DNA of 64,000 bases, taken from NCBI RefSeq assembly GCF_045629565.1, contig NZ_JAZQRL010000129.1:1-64000 (forward strand). The letters are read 5' to 3'. The notes beneath the pieces were generated by a model. That model saw only the letters and a program-made list of their open reading frames with translations. It was not told the DNA's origin and made no database searches. The position numbers and the translations under genes were made by a program. Source of the DNA: Arcticibacter sp045629565. Its GTDB lineage: Bacteria > Bacteroidota > Bacteroidia > Sphingobacteriales > Sphingobacteriaceae. Below are positions 33,834-44,200 of this stretch, in pieces. Every line of letters starts with the position of its first letter. Within the stretch, counting starts at the first letter, position 1.

Positions 33834-34853
33834 TTATGCGAGGTCATCCTGCATGATATCTCCGTCGTTATGTAAAGAGTTCAAAAAATTCTTCAGACGC
33901 TCGATGTGAACATCTATAGAGTCTGCACTTTCATTATAACTTGATGACGCCTGCAGGTTTCCGGCGTGTTTTTCATGTTTACTGATTGTCTTTAAAAGAC
34001 TTTTACGCTCTTCCATCATCCGTATAGAAACCCAAACAGATGCTTCTGTATTTTCTGCCTGCGTTTCAAGCAATACTTTCTCGTTATAGGTATGGCCTGT
34101 ATGACACCTGTAACGGTGCGCAGGATCGTTGTTCAGCTTCCACAGTCCGCCACCGCATTCAGGGCAGGTGAAGACGGAGTTCTTTGCAATTTGTTCCATC
34201 TCATCGATGCTGCTGGTCATTCTTTCCGTTATATCGGCTTCAATTTGCAAGTCACGCGGGATAACATGTTGCTTTCTGGATGGTTTGGAAAATATATCCT
34301 GCAAGACGTAGCCTATATCGCTGATGTGAACGCGGTAATCTACATCCACGTTTAGTAACACATTGCTGGGCATGTCGGGAAACTCTGCCTCACCTGGCTC
34401 CTGTACGATACATATACCGCCACTTCGCTTAATGGCCGACATTCCGGAGGTTCCGTCATCAAGCATCCCGGTGAGCACAATACCTATTGTCGATGAACTG
34501 TAGGCAACTGCTGTAGACCTGAAAAGTACATCAATAGACGGACGCCATCGATTCTCATGAGGGCCTCTGGTAATCCGGATTACGCCAGCCTTTACTATCA
34601 TGTGTCTGTCCGTTGGTGCCAGGTACAGATTACCTTCACGAATCGCGTCACCATCAGCGGCAATACTGCATCGGAATGATGTGTGTTTCTGCATATGATG
34701 TTGCATCACTTCCACCATAGATACTTTAGACAAGTGCAACACCACCATAATGGCAGCAGGCAAGTCTGCCGGAATCTTTGATACCAGTTCAGTAATCGCC
34801 TTAAAACCACCGGCTGATGCACCTATCACTATTATATGCTTGATATCGTTCAT
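33834..34853 (-). CDS. CheB methylesterase with C-terminal zinc ribbon
   Basis: A 339-residue CheB-type enzyme without a receiver domain. The catalytic set appears as GASAGG (Ser13), VVLHLS (His40) and LTGMLDDGTSG (Asp near 135), so methylesterase chemistry is possible. After residue 230 a zinc ribbon follows, CPECGG...CHTGHTY, then a helical region to the end. In chemotaxis CheB removes methyl groups from receptors; here no receptor is nearby. It is tightly between the PAS kinase (8 bp) and the NarL regulator (17 bp). Confidence 0.87.
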   Translation of the reverse strand: MNDIKHIIVIGASAGGFKAITELVSKIPADLPAAIMVVLHLSKVSMVEVMQHHMQKHTSFRCSIAADGDAIREGNLYLAPTDRHMIVKAGVIRITRGPHENRWRPSIDVLFRSTAVAYSSSTIGIVLTGMLDDGTSGMSAIKRSGGICIVQEPGEAEFPDMPSNVLLNVDVDYRVHISDIGYVLQDIFSKPSRKQHVIPRDLQIEADITERMTSSIDEMEQIAKNSVFTCPECGGGLWKLNNDPAHRYRCHTGHTYNEKVLLETQAENTEASVWVSIRMMEERKSLLKTISKHEKHAGNLQASSSYNESADSIDVHIERLKNFLNSLHNDGDIMQDDLA

Positions 34854-34861
34854 GTCGGCGG

Positions 34862-36463
34862 CTAATCAGTTAGTTTATTTAATACAATTTTTACGCAAGT
34901 ACCCTTCCCTGGCTGCGATTTCACATCTACTGTTCCGTCATATAGTTTCGCCTTGCTGCTCACGTTCCTCAAACCAGTGCCTTGCGTATTTCCGGTTAAA
35001 GACTCCGGATCAAATCCCTTCCCATTATCAGTTACCGTAATTTCAAGCGCATGACCTCTATTAACTTTTACAACAACCTCACCTGCTCCAGAATGTTTAA
35101 TTGCGTTGTTTATCAGATCCTGAATCATTCGAAAAACACAGGTTTCTAATGATGAGCTCAGGCGTTTATTAAGGCCTTTTGTTTCGGAACGAATGGTAAG
35201 TCGCGGCGTCGATAAGCGTTTACAGATCTCTTCAATGGTAATAGGAAGTCCGAAATCATTCAAAATAGAAGGTGCCAGTTCAAAAGCGATGTTCCTTGTT
35301 TCTTTGATCGCCAGGTCTACCAGTTTGCTCATGTTGGCTAAGGGATCGTCAGGCGATTTAAGAGCACCCATCTGCTGAATATTAAGCTTGATGCCATAAA
35401 GGAGCTGGCATACACCTGCGTGCAATGATTCGCTGATCCGTTTCCGCTCTGTTGCCTCGGTAGTAATTATGGCCTTGGTAATATTACGCTGCTGTTCGAC
35501 TTTGAGTTGTTGCGCCTCACTCTCCAGGCGTTTCTTTTCGGAGATGTCCATTATGGTTCCCACAAAGCGTTTGACATTTTCCGGGCGCCGGATCAGATGG
35601 CCTCTCATAGACACATGGCACTTTTCTTTGTTCCTGACTATCGTGAATTCTATATCCACCTCCTTTTCATGGTTTATACACGTTCGGAGATGTTGGTCAA
35701 CCATATAGCGATCATTTGAATGCACGATATCCAGAAAACTGTGGTATTCGCCGGTATAGGTTATGTTGTCGATTCCACAGAGCCCAAAGCTGGAATCGTT
35801 CAGGAATATCTTTCCGGTTGCATAGTCATATTCCCAGGTGCCGGCGTCCGAGGCCTCGAGTGCAAGCTCCAGTCTTTCCTTTGTTTCCTCCAGCTTGGCT
35901 ACCGCCTCTATTCGTTCTGAAATGTCAATTACTGCAAGATAACAAGTTGCTGAGCGGGGTAGAAAGCCGTCAATTGCAGTTCCTTCCAATTGTCCAAAAA
36001 AAGTCTGTCCGCTATAACTGGTGAATTGAATCTGACAGTTACGTTTTTCATGACGATCAATGATATCATGAAAAAAACGATGAAAGTGATCACGGTCTGT
36101 AATTTCGATAAAACTTATGAAGCGCCGGCCTAATAGATCCGCTTTATCGATATCCAGGAGCTGAGATCCTGCAGAGTTAACGTCGCGGATATTCCCGTGA
36201 TTATCAAGTATAAAATATCCGATTGGTGCAAGTTCGTAGATTCCCAGGAACCGGATGCGTTGCATCTCAAGCTCCTCATTTGTACGACGTAATTCGTCGT
36301 TCTGCATCTCCAATTCAAACTGGTGCACCTGCAGCTCCTGCAATAGCCGGTCTTTTTCCAGATCATTATTATCAGATCGACTGACATAAGGCGCAAGTCG
36401 ATCCTGAGGAACATCTTTCAACTCCTTTCCGCTCTCTCCAGTAGATGTCCTTTTATTTTTCAA
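34862..36463 (-). CDS. PAS-PAS histidine kinase, NarX/DegS type
   Basis: A 533-residue kinase with no transmembrane segment. An N-terminal coiled coil (about 35-65) leads to PAS1 (about 68-190; LDNHGNIRDVNSAG), PAS2 (about 200-315; YDYATGKIFLNDSSFG) and a HisKA_3 domain whose acceptor His lies in RISESLHAGVCQLL. The HATPase domain has LINNAIKHSG and DNGKGFDPESL. Such kinases phosphorylate NarL-type regulators, and one lies two genes downstream. It starts 1 bp after the CheB/CheR stop, showing co-transcription. Confidence 0.9.
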   Translation of the reverse strand: MKNKRTSTGESGKELKDVPQDRLAPYVSRSDNNDLEKDRLLQELQVHQFELEMQNDELRRTNEELEMQRIRFLGIYELAPIGYFILDNHGNIRDVNSAGSQLLDIDKADLLGRRFISFIEITDRDHFHRFFHDIIDRHEKRNCQIQFTSYSGQTFFGQLEGTAIDGFLPRSATCYLAVIDISERIEAVAKLEETKERLELALEASDAGTWEYDYATGKIFLNDSSFGLCGIDNITYTGEYHSFLDIVHSNDRYMVDQHLRTCINHEKEVDIEFTIVRNKEKCHVSMRGHLIRRPENVKRFVGTIMDISEKKRLESEAQQLKVEQQRNITKAIITTEATERKRISESLHAGVCQLLYGIKLNIQQMGALKSPDDPLANMSKLVDLAIKETRNIAFELAPSILNDFGLPITIEEICKRLSTPRLTIRSETKGLNKRLSSSLETCVFRMIQDLINNAIKHSGAGEVVVKVNRGHALEITVTDNGKGFDPESLTGNTQGTGLRNVSSKAKLYDGTVDVKSQPGKGTCVKIVLNKLTD

Positions 36464-36464
36464 G

Positions 36465-39371
36465 CTAACTAATATCTATCGAGTCCACAATGATTAACAC
36501 CATCAACGTTTCAGTTGTTTCACTACTGGTGAATGGTTGTATATTGATTTCAAAAGGTTTTATCCCTGCCCCCTTCTTATTAACTGGTTCTACCCTCAAC
36601 CGTTCATTTGTCTGGCTCCTGCATAGGGCCGCCAGACGCTCTTTACTGATAGCCCAGTAATCAGCAGCAAATTCAAGAAAATTCACCTCCAGGATATCCT
36701 GTTCACGTATACTGAAGTGATTGAGGAAGAACGTATTGGCAGTGACCACGTTTAGATCTTTGTCGAGCTGGATGGCTGGTTCTTTCAATGCCTGAACCAC
36801 TCCGGCGGAGTACTGCTGTAAGGTAGATAGCTTGAAAGCCATCTGCTTATAAGTTGTGATCGCGGTAAACGTTATAACAGCTCCGCTAATGAAGTTTTCG
36901 AGCGTTCTGTAAGGCATAATGCGAACACTGTACCACTCATTGGTCTTTGTTTTCACCTCCGTCTCTTCGCTTATCAGTCTGTCTATTACCTTTTTGATAA
37001 TATTCTCTAAAGGCCTGTCAAAATTGGAAACGATATGTGTTATAGAGCGGCCGATATCCGAAGGTATGAGATTGAACAGCTTTTTTACTTGGGGAGTGAA
37101 ACGCAGGATATTGAGGTTATTGTCAAGGAAGATGGTGCCTATCTCTGTCGCGTCGAGCAGGTTCTTCATGTCATTATTGAGCTGCGTGAGCTCCAGCGTT
37201 TTCGCCTGATACTGCGTATTAATGGTCATCAGCTCCTCATTGAGCGATTGCATCTCTTCTTTTGTAGTCAGCGACTCCTCGTTGGTGCTTTGCAGTTCTT
37301 CGTTCGTGGACTTCAGTTCTTCAAGAGATGTTTCCATCTGTTCGATCGTACTATGAAGCTGTAATTTCGTGTACACCAGTTCCTTTTCGAGATCTTCGAC
37401 GTTGCTCATTTTTAATCCCTTAACACGGCGGGAGTTCTTTTTCCTAATGCCTTTGTCCTCAAAGATGACAAGGATGAGCCCTTGAAGCGGACGATCATTC
37501 AAGACCGTCGCCTTCATGGAGACCAATCTGACCATATCTCCTTCTTTAAGCACGATATCATCAACACTAACGGTCTCTTTTTCTGACTGTGCCTGATGGA
37601 TAAGGTTGCCAAGAATATATTTCAGTTCTTCCCGGATCATCCGGTGAACATTCATGACAGCCTCCCCCTGCGGAAGGTTCATGTAGTTGTTGGTCTTTCC
37701 GTTGATATAGAGAATGTCGCCTTTTTCGTTGATCAGAATCGAGGCAGGAGTGAAATACGCTAATAAAATTTTATTGAAAGATTCCGCTATGGAGGTTTTT
37801 CTTCGACCCGTACCAGGAGCTTCGGGTGACGATAGCGTCATAGCCTGTTTATTTACATGGAAAGGGAAATCGAGGATCTTACCTACGAGATTGGTTCCCT
37901 CCTTTCTTGCAAATAGCTTCCACTTTGGATCTACTGCAGAGAACATTTCTGTAAAGCCACCTACACTTTCAGCCGGACCCAAAAACAGGAGTCCCGATGG
38001 TTTCAGTGAGTAGTGAAAAACAGGTATTATCTTCTTCTGCAACTCGGCGGTCAGGTAGATCATCACGTTACGGCAGGTAACTAGATCCAGCTTGGTAAAA
38101 GGGGCGTCCTTTATCATGTTGTGCTGGGCGAAAACAATCATTTCCCTCAGCTCCTTCTTAACGAAATAAAATTGATCTTTGCGTATAAAAAAGCGGTTGA
38201 TACGTTCTTCCGACACGTCAGCCGCTATATTTTCACGGTAGCAGCCAATTCTGGCCCGTTCAATGGCCTCCATGTCCAAATCGGTAGCAAAGATTTGTAT
38301 TCTGGGCAAGATAGACCTCTTCAGTTCGCTTAAGCATTCAGAAACAATCATCGCGATGGAATACGCCTCTTCGCCGGTTGAGCAGCCAACAGTCCAGATT
38401 CTGACAGGTTCATCAGTGTCTTTATTACCAAGTAAGATGCTCAACCGGGTTTTCAGTGATTCGAATGCCTCTATATCTCTGAAGAATTTGGTCACTCCAA
38501 TCAGCAGCTCATTGAACAGGGCGTCAATCTCATGCGGATGTTCGCGAAGATAGTCGACATAATATCCGAGGTCTGGCAGCTGATGATAGGCGATCCGTCT
38601 TTCAATCCTCCGTACCACCGTGCTTGTTTTGTACATCGAGAAGTCGTGACCGGTATGAGAGCGAAGAAGCATCAACACTTTCTGAAGCGCATGGGAATTC
38701 ATTAACTCCATGTGATCCTGTGAATCAACATTCTCGCTCAGAATGGGGTGGTTGACATATTGAATCAACTTCAGGGGCATTTCCTCTGGCGGTAGCACAT
38801 AATCAACCATGTTCGTTTTTATGGCTGCAAGTGGCATACTATCATAGGCGGCAGTCGCCGGATCCTGAACCATGACCATACCGAGTCGCTCTTTTATAAG
38901 TCTCACACCGGTTTCCCCATCTGATCCCATGCCCGAGAAAACAACAGCCACGGCTTTACTCCATTGATCGTCAGCCAAACTTTGAAGAAAGTAATCGATA
39001 GGTAGGCTAAACCCTTTAGGCTTCGATTGATTAAGCAGCAAGAGCTTACGGTCATGTATTCCCATATCCATACTGGGCGGAATGACATATACATGATTTA
39101 TTTCAACATATATGCCATCAGCAGCCTCCACTACGGGCATCCCAGTAAACGATTGAATCAATTCAGGAACACTACCCTGATGATTGGCATCGAGGTGCAT
39201 GATAACCACAAACGACATCCCCGTGTCTGCAGGGATGTGCTTAAAGAAAACTTCATAGGAGCTGAATGCGCCTGCTGATCCTCCCAGGCATATAATCGGG
39301 TGAAAGCCTTCACTTGGTTTGTTGTCTTTTGTTTGCTTTGTAAGGGAGCTGCTCGCTTTTGTTTTGGCCAT
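36465..39371 (-). CDS. CheB/CheR fusion with PAS domains
   Basis: A 968-residue fused protein. The CheB domain (about 15-200) has CLGGSAGAFSSYE and VVFSGMGSDGETG. The CheR methyltransferase (about 210-485) has the SAM-binding motif TVGCSTGEEAYSIAM and CRNVMIYL. A long coiled coil (about 630-720) with repeating EELKSTNEELQ and PAS domains (about 720-960) follow. The ATG at 39371 is preferred over 39413 because a -7 box lies between them. It would methylate and demethylate a partner protein, but no chemoreceptor or CheA is nearby. It is the first gene of the signalling operon. Confidence 0.9.
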   Translation of the reverse strand: MAKTKASSSLTKQTKDNKPSEGFHPIICLGGSAGAFSSYEVFFKHIPADTGMSFVVIMHLDANHQGSVPELIQSFTGMPVVEAADGIYVEINHVYVIPPSMDMGIHDRKLLLLNQSKPKGFSLPIDYFLQSLADDQWSKAVAVVFSGMGSDGETGVRLIKERLGMVMVQDPATAAYDSMPLAAIKTNMVDYVLPPEEMPLKLIQYVNHPILSENVDSQDHMELMNSHALQKVLMLLRSHTGHDFSMYKTSTVVRRIERRIAYHQLPDLGYYVDYLREHPHEIDALFNELLIGVTKFFRDIEAFESLKTRLSILLGNKDTDEPVRIWTVGCSTGEEAYSIAMIVSECLSELKRSILPRIQIFATDLDMEAIERARIGCYRENIAADVSEERINRFFIRKDQFYFVKKELREMIVFAQHNMIKDAPFTKLDLVTCRNVMIYLTAELQKKIIPVFHYSLKPSGLLFLGPAESVGGFTEMFSAVDPKWKLFARKEGTNLVGKILDFPFHVNKQAMTLSSPEAPGTGRRKTSIAESFNKILLAYFTPASILINEKGDILYINGKTNNYMNLPQGEAVMNVHRMIREELKYILGNLIHQAQSEKETVSVDDIVLKEGDMVRLVSMKATVLNDRPLQGLILVIFEDKGIRKKNSRRVKGLKMSNVEDLEKELVYTKLQLHSTIEQMETSLEELKSTNEELQSTNEESLTTKEEMQSLNEELMTINTQYQAKTLELTQLNNDMKNLLDATEIGTIFLDNNLNILRFTPQVKKLFNLIPSDIGRSITHIVSNFDRPLENIIKKVIDRLISEETEVKTKTNEWYSVRIMPYRTLENFISGAVITFTAITTYKQMAFKLSTLQQYSAGVVQALKEPAIQLDKDLNVVTANTFFLNHFSIREQDILEVNFLEFAADYWAISKERLAALCRSQTNERLRVEPVNKKGAGIKPFEINIQPFTSSETTETLMVLIIVDSIDIS

Positions 39372-39386
39372 AATTTCGAATACCCA

Positions 39387-39394
39387 CAAATATA
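39387..39394 (-). promoter_or_regulatory. Bacteroidota -7 box (TATATTTG)
   Basis: On the minus strand TATATTTG fits TAnnTTTG, 15 bp before the CheB/CheR ATG at 39371. It shows that the longer start (39413) would lie upstream of transcription start. Confidence 0.45.
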
Positions 39395-39493
39395 GGAGTA
39401 TTAGTTTACCCATAGTGTTTGCTCACTACCCATCTGTAACACGAAAAGATGCGGCAAGTACTATAATATGCTACGTATAAACCGAACTTCTTG

Positions 39494-40639
39494 TTAGCTG
39501 GCGACTGAGATTCTGCTTTTGTTCAAGATAGCCTCCTGGCAGATTTTATGCATAGAGATATAGGTTGCGTTCCATGAGTTCCCTTCCAGGAACGCGTCAA
39601 CCTTGGTCAGCCAGGACGCCTTGTCCGTCCTGGCGAGTTCAATATCAATGGCTTTGACAAAGTCTCCCGAATGAAAGCCTATGTGTACTATCCGGCCCAG
39701 CCCATATGGATTAACCACATCCCGTATGGCGGTAGACACCACAGGTATACCTGCTGCCAGATATTCAGGAGTTTTAGTCGGACTTATGAAACGTGTAGAG
39801 TCGTTTATTAAAAACGGTATAAGCGCCACATCCCATCCCGAGAGATAGACTGGAAGCTCCTCATATCTTTTTGGCCCCAAGTAGTGGATGTTCGGCTTCT
39901 GAGGTAGCGTTGCAGGATCGATTTTGACCACTGGCCCGATAAGGATGATTTGCCAATCCGGTCGGGAATCTGCTATCGATGCAACCAACCCGATGTCAAA
40001 TCGTTCATCGATAACGCCATAGAACCCGATCTTTGGACCCTTAAGCCCTTTCTGGTCAGCTGGTTGGAACTGATTCTTCCTGGCCTTTATAAAATGTTGT
40101 TTATCGATACTGCTTGGAAAAGGATGTATGTTGGCATGCTGGTCCTTTTTCGCTTCATAAAGAGATTGACCACCCGTGAAAACGACATCCGCTTTCGCCA
40201 TCAACCTTCTCTCCAGCGCTTTGATAGACGGAGGTGCATATTTAAATGCCGAAAGTTCATCCATACAGTCATATACCATTAATCCAGGCTGATACTTGTC
40301 GCTAAACTCCAGCGCCATAGGTGTATAATACCAAAAAGCAACTCTTTGCATGCGCTCTTCAACAAGTAATGATCCTAATAACGATGTAAGGATGTTATTC
40401 TCCTCAGCCATCGACAGGTTTGCAGGAAGATGTGGGATGGTGACCCAGATATCGGATTCGCGCCTTGAAAAGGTCAGGTAAGGTTCACCTTCGGCATCGT
40501 AAACTGGTTCTTCAAAAAAATGAATGGTACTTTCATTGGAGAATCTCGAAAGCAGATGCTGTGGGCGTTGGTAAACGAAATCCCATCTGAGGTGGGAGAA
40601 ACAAATAATATGTTCCGGAAAACGAGCCATGTTTTTCAT
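39494..40639 (-). CDS. Glycosyltransferase, GT-B fold (TuaH-like)
   Basis: A 381-residue protein beginning with the teichuronic-acid TuaH-type motif SHLRWDFVYQRPQHLLSR. Middle landmarks are LMVYDCMDELSAFK and VFTGGQSLYEAKK. The C-terminal domain has IGFYGVIDERFDIG and SPTKTPEYLAAGIPVVST. It probably transfers a sugar from a nucleotide donor to a cell-surface acceptor. It lies upstream of the CheB/CheR operon on the same strand, with a promoter box in between, so it is likely a separate unit. An ATG at 40630 is an alternative start. Confidence 0.85.
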   Translation of the reverse strand: MKNMARFPEHIICFSHLRWDFVYQRPQHLLSRFSNESTIHFFEEPVYDAEGEPYLTFSRRESDIWVTIPHLPANLSMAEENNILTSLLGSLLVEERMQRVAFWYYTPMALEFSDKYQPGLMVYDCMDELSAFKYAPPSIKALERRLMAKADVVFTGGQSLYEAKKDQHANIHPFPSSIDKQHFIKARKNQFQPADQKGLKGPKIGFYGVIDERFDIGLVASIADSRPDWQIILIGPVVKIDPATLPQKPNIHYLGPKRYEELPVYLSGWDVALIPFLINDSTRFISPTKTPEYLAAGIPVVSTAIRDVVNPYGLGRIVHIGFHSGDFVKAIDIELARTDKASWLTKVDAFLEGNSWNATYISMHKICQEAILNKSRISVAS

Positions 40640-40778
40640 AGAAGAAGGTTAGAATTAATATTTCAGTCATATTAACTACTCAAATTACCCTTCTTCGTTT
40701 GTGAACATGTATTAAATCAAGTACTTATTCTGAGAAATCAGTACTTATCTGGCCAGCTCTTCTGCCGATTCCCCCGTT

Positions 40779-40982
40779 TTATTCAACAACAGGAGGCTTT
40801 ACATGGTCTGGAGGAGTTGATACGATCTCACCGAATTCATTCACGTAAGCTAACATACTTTCAAGACTACCACCTGTAGAATTTTGCTGACGCTCTTGTT
40901 TGCGTAGCTCTTTTTCTTCCTTCTTCTTTTGTCTTGTTTTTTCCAATTGCTTTTTCATGAAGGTTGCCTGTGACTTAGCCAT
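40779..40982 (-). CDS. Small basic protein, cold-shock N-extension-like
   Basis: A 67-residue protein: MAKSQATFMKKQLEK, a Lys/Arg/Glu-rich helix (TRQKKKEEKELRKQERQQ), then SLESMLAYVNEFGEIVSTPP. This matches, by my memory of the family, the N-terminal extension of Bacteroidota cold-shock proteins; there the cold-shock domain follows. Here the chain ends after PPVVE with no CSD. It may be a stand-alone RNA-associated protein. A 282-bp leader region with hairpins lies upstream. Confidence 0.65.
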   Translation of the reverse strand: MAKSQATFMKKQLEKTRQKKKEEKELRKQERQQNSTGGSLESMLAYVNEFGEIVSTPPDHVKPPVVE

Positions 40983-41100
40983 AATAATTAAATTAAATTT
41001 ATAAGCATAAAAAATGTAACCTCGTCATAAGAATTGAAACTGTTCGCTTAAGAACTTCCCCTGTTGTAACGGTTTGACAAACAAAGTGACTGGAAGTTGG

Positions 41101-41119
41101 AGATAACCGGTGGTTATCT
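41101..41119. repeat. 8-bp palindrome in the leader of the small basic gene
   Basis: AGATAACC-GGT-GGTTATCT is perfect. It lies 119 bp upstream of the 67-aa gene, in its leader or promoter. It could be an operator or RNA hairpin. Confidence 0.4.
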
Positions 41120-41185
41120 AAACAGGTTACATAGAAAACACTAGAAATATACCGTTTGATGCAAAGGTACAGATTTATGGTCAGA

Positions 41186-41226
41186 ATTCAAAGTCCGGGG
41201 AAGATCAGCTTCCCAGGACTTTGAAT
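41186..41226. terminator. Long hairpin after the DUF2723 gene
   Basis: Arms 41186-41203 and 41209-41226 pair in 17 of 18 positions (ATTCAAAGTCC-GGGGAAG against its complement) around loop ATCAG. It lies 39 bp beyond the DUF2723 stop. Few T residues follow, so it is a terminator or stabiliser by position. Confidence 0.65.
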
Positions 41227-41264
41227 ATGCACGATGCGCAAGAGTGGAGAATTTTAGCAAATTT

Positions 41265-44200
41265 TCAGACATCAGCTAGCGCGAACTTCTGACTCAGCCA
41301 TTCCATGTTTCTTTTAATAGATGACGAAAACTCCGTCTGCTTATTGTCTGCGGCCAGTATCTGAAGCGACTGCAATACGTACATGCCTATGCGGATATCC
41401 TGGAGCACGCCACTTTGCTGGCTGTCCGGAAGGGACGAGATAAAAGTCAGCTCTGCATCAAGAAATTCGACGGTATTTTCTGCCATGTCCCTGGCCTGAT
41501 CCTTTCGGTTACAGGCATAAAGATTTTTCACGGTCATCATCCGGTTCACCGTATCTGTGACAGTACTTATATCGACAGGTAAATCCCTAAGGCTCTTTTG
41601 CATCACAGCATCCGCCTGCATGCCTTTTCCCTCTGCGATCAGATTGTCGGCAAGTACATTGGCTAACTTCCATGTTTCTCCGATCGCCCTTCGTGTGTCG
41701 GGGTCATTGTAGGAGGCCTCCGAATATGAAGAAAGCTCAAACCTGGTCATGAAGTTAGAATACATGATATCTGAACGCGTCCGTTCTGATTTATCTGCTT
41801 TAATACCGGGTTCAGGCCTGAGTGGTAAAAGCCTGTAGGCGTAACCCTCCAGATGAAGATAATCCTCCAGTCCAACATAGGTATCTTCAGATACTGATGT
41901 CGCAAAGTAGATCGGACGTTTCCATTCATTACCGACCAAGATGTCGAAGAACACCAGGTCTGCCTTGGTGGCGAAATCCTTATTAAAGGTCCACTCGATA
42001 TTACTTATCCTGTTTAGTTCATCATGCTTAAGGGTCCCGGTAGCAAGCAAGGTTTTCGCCTGAACTTCCAGTTTGAACTTTTTTGTAGGGAGAAAGTTAA
42101 TGAATGAACCGTCAGACATCTGAACCTTATCCTCCTTTGCGTCCGACTTCATTACATCTACAAGATCACCCAGGTTCACGCTATCCGTAATTCCATAATC
42201 AACAAACGGAAAATAGTCTCTGACGCCGTCCATGTATATCGAGCGATCCATGCTTATAGGAAGCGGAGCCGACAGACCTGACGTTTTTTTCATTTGGCTG
42301 ATGTAGGCATCGTCGGCCAGAAACTGCCTGCACACTACACGCACGTCAGTACGAATTCCTTCGACTTCCTGAGCGTACCATAGAGGAAAGGTATCGTTAT
42401 CTGCATTAGTAAATAAAATAGCATTCGGAGCACAGGAGTTAAGATAATTTTTAGCCCAATGCAAAGCGGTGAACTTATCTGACCGATCGTGATCATCCCA
42501 GCCTTCTTTAAGCATCAATCCGGGAGCACTTATCATGCATATTGAAGCAGCCGCGACAAAAGACGCCTTAGCCGGGCTAACTCGCCTTAAAGCATCTTTA
42601 ACTGCCATAAAGCCAAAGCCGATAAATATCGCAAACGCATAGAAAGACCCTACGTAAGCGTAATCCCGTTCTCTTACCTGAAGGGGGTCCTGGTTGAGAT
42701 ACAATACAATTGCGATTCCTGTCAGGAAAAACAAACTCAGAAGCGTAAAGAAATCACGTTTGCTTTTTCGATAGATCCATAATATTCCGGCAAGACCTAT
42801 TATCAAGGGCAAACCATAAAAGATATTATGTGCCGGGTTATCTTTTACGCTTGGCGGCAAGCCACTCTGATTGCCAAGCCGTAATGCATCTACCGGTCGA
42901 ATTCCCGAAATCCAGTTCCCTTCAAGTGTATTACCCTGCCCTTGATTGTCATTTTGCCGACCGGCAAAGTTCCAGAAGAAATACCTCCAATACATAAAAC
43001 CTAGTTGCCAGGAACTAAAGAAGCTTAGATTTTCTATCATGCCTGGGCTTTGTCCTTCTTCTAAAGCAAGCCAGTACCTATAAAAATCTGCGTGACCTGG
43101 TTTTTGACTATGTGTTCTTGGAAAGACGTGATTCTTGTCATAATCGGTTTTATACTTAAAACCCGAGACCTCATACTTTCCGTCGTTTTTTCGATAAAAA
43201 GGAGCTCCTTGGTCGTGGCGGATTGGCTTGGCATCAAATGTCTGGCCGTATAACAGCGGTGTTGTTCCATATCCGGAACGGCCAAGATACTCATACAAAG
43301 AAAAGGGATTATCCGGATTACTGAGGTTTATATTGGGTTTGGCATTCGCCCGTATATAGATCATAAAATACGAGCTGTAACCGAGTAGCACGAATGTCAG
43401 GCATATCAGACCTAAATTCACAAGATACCACTTTCGCCTGATGGAGATGACCACCCCTGCAGCTATGACGGCTCCTACGAAGATAAGGAACAGCGCTGCC
43501 CCAGTGCCGAAACTTGCATGGAAGCTATTTACAAAGAACAAGTCTGAATTTGCTGCTGCCAGCACGAGATACTGAATGATTCCGTACTGGACCGCCGCTA
43601 TCAAAAAACAACCCGTCAGGAAAGCAAAGCAGATTCCCTTCAACCGGGGACGCGGCTGCTTCTTGAAGTAATAGATTAGAGAAACCGCCGGAATCACCAA
43701 TAGGCTCAGCAGATGTATACCTATCGAGAGCCCAACCACAAACGCTATAAAGACAAGCCAGCGGTCTTCACCCGATATCTCCCATTTCAATGCTGCCCAA
43801 AACACTATTGCTGTAAATAAGGTCGACATAGCATAAACCTCTGCCTCTACGGCAGAGAACCAGAAGGTGTCTGAGAAGGCAAAAGCGAGTGAGCCAACCA
43901 TTCCGGCAACCAAAATGCTGGCCGAGGGCTGCTTTACACGTTGATAAATTCTTGTCCCTATCGAAGTTATCGTCCAAAATAAGAACATGACAGTAGCACC
44001 ACTGGCCACAACGGAACTCATGTTGACCCAATAAGCGACTTTTGATGATTCACCAAACGAAAGCATTGAAAATAGTTTGCCAAGCATGAGAAACAGAGGT
44101 GCTCCCGGTTGGTGTCCCACCTGCAACTTATAGGCGGCGGCAATGAACTCCCCACAATCCCAAAAGCTGACCGTAGGTTCCATTGTCAACCAATACGTAA

